From positions 806,001 to 870,000 of the forward strand of contig CALSFV010000223.1 in assembly GCA_943737045.1 (NCBI GenBank): a stretch of DNA of 64,000 nt, given 5' to 3'. The stretch's first letter is position 1, and each line of letters begins with the position of its first letter. This DNA is from Parapristionchus giblindavisi. Lineage: Eukaryota; Nematoda; Chromadorea; Rhabditida; Diplogasteridae. Positions 23,242-35,021 of this stretch are shown one piece after another. Below the pieces are notes generated by a model. It saw only the letters and a list, made by a program, of their open reading frames with translations. It was not told the DNA's origin and ran no database searches. A program made the position numbers and the translations under genes.

Positions 23242-24110
23242 TTCTATAAGATATTTCTTCATTATAAATGTGAGACAGGGCGAAAACTGACCACTTGGGG
23301 AGCGAAACGACCGTCAACGAGGAAGAATTTAACTTGAAATGAAGTGAAAGGAATGATTCGTAACTAATGATCTCTCAGTCAAATTTGAATGAATTATGCA
23401 AATCCATTTTCAATGAAAGGAATGATTCGTAACTATTATCTCTCATTGTCAGTCAAATTTGAATATATAATGCAAATCCATTTTCACATGTTTGTCATGA
23501 TTTGTGTTCTTGCTACTTTGCATACCTAATCAGTTGCCTAGATTGACCAAATTTTTGAATCGATTTTTCGGTACGACCGATAAAGTCTCGCAAAAAGCCT
23601 AACTATAACATATTAACTTGTATATCCATCCGTAAACACGTCATCTCTCTTGTGAAACTTCATCATTTACAAGGGAATCAATTTAGCTCGCTTTTAGCAA
23701 TCCAGTTGACAATTTGCACAGACATAGTTTGAGGTGATATAAAATGATGTGTGAAGTCCCGAAATAACGGACTGACAACGATAAAATCCCTTGTAAGGAA
23801 AGAAGAATTGCGTCACCGATCGGAAAAGGATATTCTCGCCGGTTGACTATAAATGGCTATTTGTTGAAGGTTTTAAACAGGATTGACTCCCTTTAATCAC
23901 TCATTAGTAGCTGGTTGTTGAGTCAATGGCGATTCCATCGAGCCAAAAGAGCCAAAAGATCCTGTCTCCGAAAATATTTTTGAGACGATGTGCTTTGAAC
24001 CTTAAAGGAACCAACTTTCCTCCGGCTGATTCTCGCCCTTTGCGTTCAACCGTGTAATGGCTTTGTCAAATTTACATTAGTGTAATTATTTCTTCAGTTT
24101 ATTTTGTACT
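23242..24110. other. Intergenic region upstream of the pseudokinase gene and of M13 copy B
   Basis: Divergent upstream region. Contains an 80-base direct repeat (about 23351-23414 and 23415-23488, each with GGAATGATTCGTAACTA). From about 23870 onward it shows homology to 32460-32620 upstream of copy C, marking the left part of the duplicated M13 unit. No gene seen. Confidence 0.6.
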
Positions 24111-24252
24111 GTGGCCGTATGCAAGAACCGTTTTCCCGGAAAATGTGACGTCTTTAGCGTAGGCGGAGGCGTCTTCCAAAAATCCTCCGCCTACGCTAAT
24201 GACGTCACATTTTCCCGGAAAACGGTTTTCCGTTGTTCTTGCATACGACCAC
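24111..24252. mobile_element. Family 4 palindromic MITE (GTGGCCGTATGCAAGAAC)
   Basis: Near-perfect 142-base hairpin containing TGACGTC and CGTAGGCGGAGGC blocks. Related copies at 51771-51912 and 59301-59425. Confidence 0.9.
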
Positions 24253-24253
24253 T

Positions 24254-24362
24254 GCATGGTTACATTTGCCTTACGTGCTTCCTCCGCAACCTCCTCCGCT
24301 GCGTCTCCGTCGTTACGGAGGAGGTTTATGGCGGAGGCACGTAAGGCAAATGTAACGATGCA
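24254..24362. mobile_element. Palindromic element adjoining the family 4 MITE
   Basis: Ends GCATGGTTACATTTGCC and its near complement, with CTCCGCAACCTCCTCCGC paired internally. It sits between the family 4 MITE and the copy B promoter. Confidence 0.75.
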
Positions 24363-24430
24363 TACGGGCTCTTTTTCCCACGTGCCTAACCACGCGTATT
24401 GTGTGAATGCTGCCGACAAGGTCGACTAAG

Positions 24431-24463
24431 CCAATTGATTGATCTGGCAATGAAATATAAAAG
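24431..24463 (+). promoter_or_regulatory. Promoter module of M13 copy B
   Basis: CCAATTGATTGATCTGGCAA followed by TATAAAAG (24456-24463). The same arrangement lies upstream of copies C and E, about 250-440 bases before their start codons. This gives a duplicated, conserved promoter whose first transcribed part would be an outron ending at the TTTCAG before the ATG. Confidence 0.65.
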
Positions 24464-27139
24464 AACTTTGTTACCAGAAAACATATCGTTGGTTACAAAA
24501 AACGTTATTTATCTTTCTCTCTAATGCATCGTTACATTGCCTTACGTGCCTTAACCTTCGCCGCTTAATAAAAAAGAGTTGACATGATGCGTCATGAATC
24601 CTTTAGGGAGGGCAATTGCGCGGGACGTACTTTTAATATCTGTTAGTATGTAACTTCAATTATTGTAAAGCAATTTTTCGCCTACTTTAATGATCGTATT
24701 TCAGATATGAAGGTGCTCATTCTCTTATCAATGTTGATTCATCTTTATCGATCGGATGATATGATAAGAGATCATCTCAATCAATTCATCGATCGATCAA
24801 TATCTCCCTGTGATGATTTCTATCATCATGTCTGCTCGAAGAAAATGAACCAATCGGATAGTTTTGTTATGAAATCATTACAATACTATTCTAATATTTT
24901 CGAGAAAATAGGAACGCCATCAACCGCTGATCCTGAGTTGTACGGAAATTCTTTGAAGACGGTTAGAAAGTAATTCTTGTTTATGCTACGAGAAAAAGTT
25001 GCGAAATGAGAAGGAGTTGCTTTTATTTTCGTGAATTATAGCCCACTTACCTTTCTACAGTACATCCCGGTCAAATATGTGCACTTGCGCAGCTACGGCG
25101 CGAGGAACATTGCCTATGTGTGTGCATTTTCTTAGATTTTAATTGTGAATGAAATCAAGTGCTTTATAAAAAAAATGTGCTCGTTCTGGGTGTGTTGAGT
25201 TATGAATTTTCAACTAATTTATAAACCAGAATTTTGTACATTTAAAAAAATACAGACACGTCAAAATTTTAATTGAAATAAGCAAGATTCAAACGAAATA
25301 AAGAGCGGAAAATATAAATTCAAAGGCGACATTACACCAGTTTATATTCGGACCAGTGTCATTTACATTTAACGATAAATGCCCTCGAATGTCTATGCAA
25401 ATGCGGAAAATGATGAGACGCATGTGCATATCTAGACGCGGCTGTACTGTTTTTATTACAGAAATATTTTCTAAATCAACTGGCAAGGAATCCAGAGCTT
25501 CCATTTTTCGACTGCACCAAATTCTCCGCAATTCAAGTTCAAATGTAGTTAAATATAAGCTTATTTTTGTCATTTGTTCCTTTAATTCAGATGTAAATCC
25601 GAAGTCGAATGTCTCAAAGAAAGTTTCCTTCCCTACTATCAAATTATACAAGATATTTCTAAGAAAACGGTCGGTAAATTCACTGTTTCCACCATGTGAC
25701 GAGATAGTGAGTGATACTGCGAGCTTGCTGCATTTACTTCTTTGAGAAAGTACAATGTATTATCATTTTAGTCATATTTATTTATTTTCTTAATCAAATA
25801 GGTCGCATTTATTCATTTACGTCGCATTTAATCAATTTTGGTTTTTTGCTCGGTGAAATTTTAGGATAGATCTTTTTTTTTACCAATCACAAAATATTTT
25901 TCTAGGCTGAACCACTCGACATTTCAAGTCTGCAGAATAGCTCAAAGCAGGTCTCAGAAGCATTTTGTCATGATTTAAATGAAAAGTATCGTCCATTCGC
26001 CCGAAAATATACGGTATATATTTTTTCTGTTAATAATATGTGTTCAACCTGTCAAAAAAGTTGCGAAGAAAGTCGCGAAGAAAGTTAGCAGCTTTTCTCT
26101 AAATCACTCGAAGTGCATGCTCTCCAGTGCTCTCTAACGGGTTGTACCTTTACCTTAATAATTCTATTAATTCTTACATACCGTTTTATTAAATTAAACT
26201 TGTTTAAGATTATCCCTGAATTTTATGTGAAACTTAATCAACGAATATCTATGATCGAACAATTAAAAGCAGATGGGATCGAGGAAAAGTTTCCACTCTA
26301 CAGAATGCACGATATGGCCAAACGAGTTAGGGAAAAGATGCGAAAGACTTTAGAGGTAAGTAAATTGCAATTGTTAGGCACAACAGAGTTCCCTCTTGAA
26401 TAAATGTGTTTAAAACTGAAAACTGAATTGTCAAGTACTGGTTTCTCTGAATTTCATGAAATGTAAAGCGTCTTTGGCGCACGGTCTACGCGAACAGATA
26501 TCAAACTGTAATCACCAAAAGTGTCGGTTCTGGTGATTTTGCCTAGTCTCATTTCAATTTCAGGACACTAAATGGGTTGATGGAGTTACCACATTTCTTG
26601 ATGGACACAATGCCACTTCAGCTCTTGACAATACTTATTTTCTCAACGAAAAAATGATCAGCGAGCTGAACACAACATCTCTGCGAAACCTTACCGTAAT
26701 GTATAACGAAATTTATGATGAGGAAAATAGAAAGAGGTTTGTGGTGGTGCGATTGGCCCCAAGTTTCTAGAATATTACAAAACGGACCGATCAATTACAG
26801 TACAGCAGATTACCTTTGAAATAGAATTGTTGATTGTGCGCGAGTTCTTAAAAATTTTCGCGCAGCAATTTCCAAAAATTCATATTTTCATTAATTTTTC
26901 TGGTGCTACGTAATATATTATATTTAAATTTTCCGTGATAAATTCGAAGTAAAACAACGCAAACAATTCAAAAAGCTGATATAAATTTTTCAAAGCATAA
27001 AAAATCAAATGATACAATTCTCAGACTCAACAGTGGATGTAAAGAATGCGATGAATTCCTAGTCATGGCTAGAACTCTTGAAAGGCTAGATAAACATGTA
27101 TATAAGGTAATTAGATAAGTTTTAATACTAATACAGTAC

Positions 27140-27661
27140 AGCCCGGTCGTGTTTTGTACACATTCTGCGCTGCGCTCCGCTGCGGGACGCATTTGGACGA
27201 CATCATTTATTTCCTTTGCGTATGAATATTTTGAATTCTCAAAGTCTTAATCATGAGTTTCCGTGATAAAAAGTTCTTTTAATAACTAAAGAAACCGAAA
27301 CAAAATTTTGATTAATGAGAAAAAACAATTAAAAGACAAATCACACAGGTCCGAAAATGATGGGTACTGTGAATTTTAATTAGGTCTTAAGGCGATCGTT
27401 CGATCGATATGTAAATAATACAGTATACCTTTCCAACAAATTAATAGTCACCATTTTCGGACCAGTGTGATTCGCCTTTTAATTGTTTTTTCTCTCATTA
27501 ATAAAAAAATTGTTTCGGTTTCTTTAGTCTTTTATCACGGAAATTCATGATTAAGACTTTGATAATTCAAAAAAATTCATTCGCAAAGGAAATAAACGAT
27601 GTCGTCCAAATGCGCCCGCAGCGGAGCGCAGCGCAGAATGTGTACAAAACACGACCGGGCT
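27140..27661. mobile_element. Palindromic element with GCCCGGTCGTGTTTTGTACA ends
   Basis: Arms pair from both ends (CGCTGCGCTCCGCTGCGGG against its near complement) to a short centre near 27365-27440. Related end sequence occurs at about 25050 and 34550, in intron 1 of copies B and C. Lies in intron 7 of copy B. Confidence 0.85.
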
Positions 27662-27667
27662 TTACTC

Positions 27668-27950
<283 letters not shown>

Positions 27951-28711
27951 AAAATGAATACAGCTCATTATAAGGGCTTCAAACACTAGTATGTAAGAGC
28001 TTGACGGCATTGCAGGTAAGGGTATCGAAACCCTTACTCGTAAGGGTTATGCACAGCGCAGCATGCCAACTACGGTTGCAAACCCTTGCATTTAAGGTTT
28101 TTTTCTCTGAGTATAGTATCAGTCAAGACGTGAAATTTAGTTTTGTTTATTTTTCCATTTCAGCGATCATTGTATGATTTCCACCGTGTCACATTTAGTG
28201 GAGAATACAGTGCTATTAATATTCGGTCTAGCAAGACAGTTTACGTACAAGAGCCCATGTATTATCCTCTTCTCGGTATGTTTTACCATTCATTGTTCGC
28301 ACCTATTTGCTCTTTGCATTTACAGATAAAAGTGCATCAACCAACAATTTGGTACGTTTTTTCATATTCAGTAATAATGTGCACGGTATTCAAAATATAA
28401 ATAAATACTTTCCAGCATCTAGGGTTAATATTTATAATTACAACATTTAATCGTATGAAGTAATAATCGAATGAAGTAAAAAAAATACAAATCACTCAAA
28501 AATAATTTCATAGCACAAGAGAAATTTTTGTTATCTTTATTTTTCAGTTGGTAGTGGCGCATACTATCGCTCATGAATTCTTCCACTCATTAATTTTTCT
28601 CAAAATGAGAAAGGATTCTAACATCTTTGATGAAAATGCAGAATGTTTGATTAATCACTATAAGAACACTTGCAAGAAGTTTGGAAAGGTTAGAACAGTT
28701 TTACACCAATA

Positions 28712-28944
28712 TCACGCCTGTCACGAGAGAATCGAGAAAAAATTGCAATTCTTCGGAATGGACCGAAAATCATGAAATGAGTTAGCATCAGTTTTCGGTA
28801 CCTCTAGGCATGCCCTACCATCCCCCAAAGTCCCATTGTGTAAATATCATTCAGGAGCTCCCTACACCGGGTCGGTCATCCGGGAACCCAACTTTGAACT
28901 CAAATATCTCGGTTCAGGTGCATTTCTGTGAAAAGCTACCAAGA

Positions 28945-28981
<37 letters not shown>

Positions 28982-29875
28982 CTACCCCCGCTATTTTTCC
29001 GTGCTCTATTGATCTAAACAAACCAGAGGCCATGAAAGTGCTTACTAACAGCGCTACACTATGGGCCAAATAACTCAAAACCTGCCGATTTGGCGCGGCA
29101 AAGCCTGAAATATGTTATGTAACTTTTCGAGGGCCACAAAATGAGTGGTTTACGAAAAAATACGTCCATGGAGACTTGTGGATCATCCCCTTGGAAATTT
29201 CCTGAAGATTTGAAGTCATTTACGCCACCCACAATCTCTCGTTTTACACACTCTCTCGCCCATTCCTTTTCATTCCATTCTACACCGCACGGTCTCGAGC
29301 GCGCGGTGCGGAATGAAACATATCGTTTTCTCCCTTTCTCTTCCCTGTATTTCTTTCACTCTCCGGCGAGAGAGTGTGTGAAACGAGAGATTGTGGTTGG
29401 GCGAAAATGACTTCAAATCATCAGGAAATTTCAAAGGGGGTGATCCACACGTCTCCATGGACGTATTTTTTTTCGTAGACCACTCATTTTGTAGCCCTCG
29501 AAAAGTTACATAACATATTTCAGGCTTTGCCGCGCCGAATCGGCAGGTTTTGAGTTATTTGGCCCATAGTGTAGCGATGTTCGGAAGCACTTTCATGACC
29601 TCTGGTTTGTTTAGATCGATAGAGCACGGAAAAATAGCGGGGGTTTCCCTCTTGGTAGTTTTTTTCAGAGAAATGCACCAGAACCGAGTTATTTGCGTTC
29701 AAAGTTGGGTTCCCGGATGACCGACCCGGTGTAGGTAGCCCCAGAATGATATTTGCACAATGGGACTTTGGGGGGATGGTAGGGCATGCCTAAACAAGAA
29801 TAAAACTGGGGAGAACTCGTTTTGTGATTTTTCTCCATTCCGGTCGTTAGCTCGATTCTCTCGTGACAGGCGTGA
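28712..29875. mobile_element. Long inverted-repeat element in intron 10 of copy B
   Basis: Ends TCACGCCTGTCACGAGAGAA and its complement. The arms pair over about 500 bases each (for example ACCGGGTCGGTCATCCGGGA against its complement). The left arm carries a run of 32 C (28948-28979) where the right arm does not. The centre includes a family-2-like ACACTCTCTCGCC palindrome. No transposase seen. Confidence 0.85.
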
Positions 29876-29999
29876 CATCTATTGTGAATTATTGGAAATG
29901 TTTCAAGAGTGTTCACGGTGTGAACGAAAAAAAAACGGTTGAGCGAAAAAGGAAGTGAGAGAGCGTATACGATTAAAGAAGGAGACCCGCGAATGTTCT

Positions 30000-30180
30000 T
30001 TAAATCCCGGACATCTTTCTTGTGTAATATGCGAGAAGTTAACACGATAGCGCAGTGGTGAACGTACGAACTCATTACCCGAACTCACTACTCAATTTTC
30101 AAAAAAATGCGCCTTTCCCTGCACGGACCTGATGGTTCATTGATATTTCTAGCGATCAATACGCTGAATTAGCTTAAAAT
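30000..30180. repeat. SINE-like segment with an A box
   Basis: Contains GATAGCGCAGTGGTGAACG, a good Pol III A box. The sequence to about 30180 appears in inverse orientation at 35330-35480. A matching B box is weak here. Confidence 0.4.
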
Positions 30181-31015
30181 AATATGCCCGATGTTAGAGA
30201 GACTCAGCCTTTAAAGCACACGTGTACACCAGAGTCTACTTACACTTTCACTTTAAGTAGACTTGTAAGTCTACTTCAAGTTAAACGTAAGTTTACTTAA
30301 AGTGAAAAAGTGAACTACAAGTCAGTTACGTATTTTAAGTAGATTTTTTTCTTCAAATACAGAGTACGAATAAATTTTTTGGCATTTTACCAAGTTTCCC
30401 ATGACCGATCTCCCTGTGTTGAAGAAAAGCTGTGCCTAAAATGTACCCAGTGTCTATACGGATGTTCAGGATGGCTGTAATAGCGGAGAAGAAACTTTCG
30501 AAGAGGACGGTCCAGATTTGGAAGGACTTAGAATAGTCATTGACATAATGAAGGATATGTATGGAAATTCTATGGACGTAGGTGTTATCCCTTCAACGTT
30601 TGATATTTGCCACATCGGTTCTTTATTTTCTATTTTTTGTAAGCGAAGTTGAGGTACGGCATAAATACATGCTGACATGGCTTAGCGGGTAGAACTTATG
30701 CCCAATGCTCTATGATTGAAGAGAAACTAAAATAATATTGTTTTACCAATCAAAAAAACTTCATTCAGAATCTCGAGTACCCAGACTTGGGAATAACCAA
30801 GGAACAAGCGCTCTTCTATGGCATTTCTGCGACTTATTGCAGACCAAATGTGAGATTGCAATATATTTTTCAGTATTATTTATCGATTTTTCTTGTCGTA
30901 TTTTAATGCACGTTAAATTTTCAAGCAAAGGAATATGTAATACAAGATCATTGTCCGCAGTGGGTTTTATGGATGGCTTGCCAACTGTACTGTAGTAGGG
31001 AATTGTTTAGCGATG

Positions 31016-31133
31016 TTAAACGGATCGTTACCTCTCGCAATGGTCTCTTCGAAGCGCAATGCATTCTCGTTGCTAGAGAACAGAGAAATAGTGTGCGCAA
31101 TGAAGCCATTGAGAGAGGTTACGCTCCCTTTAA
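31016..31133. mobile_element. Family 1 MITE, intron 12 of copy B
   Basis: TTAA at 31016-31019 and 31130-31133 bracket the usual arms and inner GTTGCTAGAGAACAGAG block. Confidence 0.85.
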
Positions 31134-31809
31134 TTTTCATTCGGCAGGAAAATAATAGACGAGCGAGAGAAGAACCACTCACGAACACGACAGATAAAAA
31201 GAATGAAAGTGTATAATAAAAGGACTGAGAAACACAACATTTTTACGTTTCAGCAAGAAGGCGCGGTCTCTTCTCAAGATGTGCATAGCTTGCACAGGAT
31301 ACGCATGAATGGGATATTTTCACAGTCGTCTGAATTTGCATCTGCATTCTCATGCAAGAAAGGAGACAGAATGGTGATTCCTGAGGTATGGTATAGTACA
31401 TTTCAAAAATAATGTTGTGAGACTTTTTTCAGGACCAAGTGTGCCATTTATTTGGAGAGTTTGCCTAAACACATCGTTCCAAATGAATTCTAGTAATCCA
31501 TTGATTGAAAAGCTGCTTATCACATTGTTATCTTTGTAATTTCTATAAATTTCATATCAATAAACACCTTGATTCACTGACTCACATGACTCTACAATAA
31601 ATCCATAAATACTATGGTTCGAAACTCTACCTGGCATGACGTACATCGAGAACTGATTAGTCAGAACCATTCTGAATCATTCTGTCCGCTCAATCGGTGA
31701 TTATTTCCGAATGACGCCTTTTTGTTCTTATGGTAAACTCTCTCATATTTAAACTGTAGGTTATTTAGGCTACGAAAGGAAATCATATGTGAGATCTTAT
31801 TGTTAGTCA

Positions 31810-32127
31810 CTCCGCAATTTTAGGTGGGCCAATAATTTGGTCGAAGTGGGGCCAATAATTTGGTGGATCGTAAAAGTTGACTCTAAAATGTGGCTACCAG
31901 ACAAGCCCCACTTTGAAAGTTGAGTCAATAATTTGGTGGTTGAGCCAATAATTTGGTTCGAAGTGGGGCTAAAATTTTAGACTAAAATAACAGCCTCACT
32001 TCGAACCAAATTATTGGCTCAACCACCAAATTATTGACCCAACTTAAAAGTGGGGCTTGTCTGGTAGCCAAATTTTAGGCACCCAAAAATGTTCGACCAA
32101 ATTATTGGCCCACCTAAAATTGCGGAG
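31810..32127. mobile_element. Palindromic MITE with CTCCGCAATTTTAGGTGGGCC ends
   Basis: About 318-base palindrome rich in CCAATAATTTGG words, which are themselves near-palindromic. Relic of similar sequence at about 8700-8810. Confidence 0.85.
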
Positions 32128-32905
32128 CAGCTTACTCCAATAATCATTACCATCTCGGTCCTCGGATCTCGGTAAGAAGATTGCTTTTGAATAATGGAGG
32201 GTGTATTTCTTCATTCGTTCATTTAGGATTAATCGTTTCATCATGTATCGGAGATGTACGATAACTGTTCATATTCTTCGGGTTTATTTCTAGAGCTCCG
32301 CCCGCAATTTATTAGCACAGCGAGAGAGTGTACACTGTAGACCGTTCGGCACTACTTCAAAATAGGGTACCAGTACACCGGGCAAGTCGAAAAGAGAAAA
32401 AAATGTATTCTAAAGCAGTGTCGAGCGTTCAAGAGACCGTTGACAAAGGTTTCAGCGCCTTTAAATTGGATTGACTTTAATCGTTCATTAGTGATTGGTG
32501 GTGACAAAGCCAATGACGATGCCACCAAGGGCACCTGAGCCAACATAATCTCTCTCCGAATTGTTTTTGAGACAATGTGTTTCGAACCTTAAAGAACGAA
32601 GCTTCCTCTGGCTGATGCGGCGAAACTTCTGAGAAGGTCACGTAGGAAAACAACCCTCACAGGTACTTCTCGCGGAGGTGGAATAATCGAAACTGAAGAC
32701 TGTATCCGAATAAAATGATTATATTCGAAAATAATCTGATTATAAAAGTAATTTACAATAATTCAGGGCACTACTCCAGAAGCCCAGTTTTGGGTTGGAG
32801 TCTTTGAACAGATTTAGGTAATCAGAATGCTCAGGTAACTGGGACAACCTAGTTTCTTCGGTATTCTTTGTTCGTGGGGTGAGTCATGGACTGCACCATG
32901 GTGTG

Positions 32906-33113
32906 CTCTGGTATTTCGAAACTTAAAGTCTACTTAAACTACGTCACAGACTTAAAGTAGACTTTAAGTCTACTTCAAGTGAACGAATATTTGACGAAAT
33001 GCATTACAGTATACCACACCACTTTAAGTAAACTTACGTTTAACTTGAAGTAGACTTGCAAGTCTACTTCAAGTGCAGACTTTAAGTAGACTTTAAGTTT
33101 TGAAATACCAGAG
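32906..33113. mobile_element. Family 3 palindromic MITE
   Basis: Ends CTCTGGTATTTCG and AAATACCAGAG. Conserved core CATTTGACGAAATGCATTAC. Arms rich in TTAAGTCTACTT. Confidence 0.88.
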
Positions 33114-33791
33114 TGTTACTAGGGCGCCCCCCCCCCCACGGGATTTGGCCTCTAGACGGCGTGTCCCACGGGATAAGGGAAAGGCGTGCCCCATGGCACA
33201 GAACGAACGGTGTGCCCCACGGAATTTGAGGTCTACCCCCCCCCCAAATCTCGTGGGGTGCGCCCTAGTCCCACACCATGGTGATGCCCACGGCGCACCC
33301 CACGGACAACAAATACCGGAGTTACGTATTCGGAGAGCTAAACTATAGTTATTGAGTGGCTGATCTTTGATCAAGTTTGACCCTACCTCCGCCCACTTAT
33401 GATGCGATCTGGGCCTTTTTAGTGTGGAGAACCGAAGCCATTCTCTAACAATGAGGTGTAAGAAAAAACCTCCAGATAATAGTTTCAGTGTAGAGAGCTG
33501 AAGCTGTGGTTAAGGTGTGGAGAACGTTAATCTAAAGGTCAAGGTGTGGGAAACCTTACAAGACCTGTCCGACCTAAGCTCGCCTTTGTACGAAAAACCA
33601 AGATCGAGAGATGTAAATAGAAACTAAGAAAAATGAAATGGTTCAGCATCCCGCTCATCTTCTGGAAAAAATCAACAATGTAATGGAATTATGACATTTG
33701 CGTTGGTGCAATTCTGCTACATTTCATTTATTTTGCACGGACTTTTCCCACGTGCATCACCACTTGTAATTTGGGAATGCTCCCGACTAAG

Positions 33792-33824
33792 CCAATTGAT
33801 TGATACGGCAATGAAATATAAAAG
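33792..33824 (+). promoter_or_regulatory. Promoter module of M13 copy C
   Basis: CCAATTGATTGATACGGCAA then TATAAAAG (33817-33824). A family 1 MITE sits 36 bases downstream, inside the predicted outron; the equivalent site in copy E is empty. Confidence 0.65.
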
Positions 33825-33859
33825 AACCTTGTTGCAAGAAATAAATACACTCGCACTCC

Positions 33860-33980
33860 TTAAAGCCAGAGTGGCCACACTCAATGGCCTCTTCATTGTG
33901 CACACTATTTCTCTGTTCTCTAACAACGAGAGAGCGTAGACCGTTGAGGAGGCCAATGAGTGAGGCCACTCTCCCTTTAA
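33860..33980. mobile_element. Family 1 MITE inserted at TTAA in the copy C leader
   Basis: CTCCTTAA precedes and TTAACGGCATGA follows the element. The copy E leader has CTCCTTAAATGTCATGA at 63371 without it, giving a second filled/empty pair and confirming a TTAA duplication. Confidence 0.93.
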
Positions 33981-34147
33981 CGGCATGACTAATGGAGCAT
34001 CATGTCGCATTTAAGAAAATTTCTATATTCGATAAAATCTTACTGTGCATGACTACAGCTGTTTTTTTGGCTCCTACCATATTTTCCCTATACCTATCGA
34101 TGAAAAATACTCTTGCGTTTGTTTATTTCATTGATTGTATTTCAGAT

Positions 34148-34989
34148 ATGAAGTTGCTAATTCTCTTATCAATATTGATTAATCTTTATCGATCGGATGA
34201 TATGATAAGAGATCATCTCAATCAATTTATCGATCGATCAATATCTCCCTGTGATGATTTCTATCATCATGTCTGCTCGAAGAAAATGAACCGATCGGAT
34301 AGTCTTGCTGAGAAGTCATCGCAATATTATAAAGATATTATTGGGAAAATAGGAACGCCATCAACCGCTGATCCTGAGTTGTACAGAAAATCTTCGTTAA
34401 CGGTTTGAAGTTATTTCTTGTTTATGCTATGAGGAAAAGTTGCGAAATAAGAAGAAGTTCGTAACTTATAACTCACTTACTTCTCTCTGTAAAATATCAT
34501 AATGAGAAGGATTTTAATTCGCGACATATAACTCATTTACCGGTCTATGTACAGTACCGTACGGTCAATACACACCTTCAAATTTTAATAAAAATAAGCA
34601 AGATTCACGCGAAACAAGGCGCGGGAAAATATAAATTCAAAAGCTACAATACACATTTTTTTTATTCGGACCAGTGTTATCTGCCTTTTAATATCTTCAG
34701 TAGCAATGGATTTTATTGTTGCATGTTGGGTAGTCGTAAAATGTACTTGAGATAACTGGCACTCAAGATAGTGATTTTAAGAATAAATATTCATAATAAA
34801 TTATACGCATGCGTACAACTAGATGCGGCTGTATAATGTTTATATTACAGACAAATTTTATATACAAAGTGGCATCGAATCCAGTGCTTCCATTTTTCAA
34901 CTGCAGCAAATTATCCGAAATTCATGCTCAAAAGTATTTAAATATTTCCTTATTATTTCATGTGTTCCGTTCATTTACTTTGTTTATTT

Positions 34990-35021
<32 letters not shown>

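Larger units (their letters stand above)
31469..33660. other. Intergenic region between M13 copies B and C
   Basis: No intact gene. Contains palindromes (31810-32127 and 32906-33113), GC-rich CCCCACGG blocks (33115-33310), and 32400-32620, homologous to 23870-24040 upstream of copy B. On the minus strand 32352-32546 there is a weak open frame that is not conserved in frame with the 23.9 kb copy, so it is not called. Confidence 0.6.

Noticed and set aside
32352..32546. Minus-strand 64-codon gene
   Set aside because: The homologous sequence at 23.9 kb does not keep the frame, and part of it is a MITE relic.
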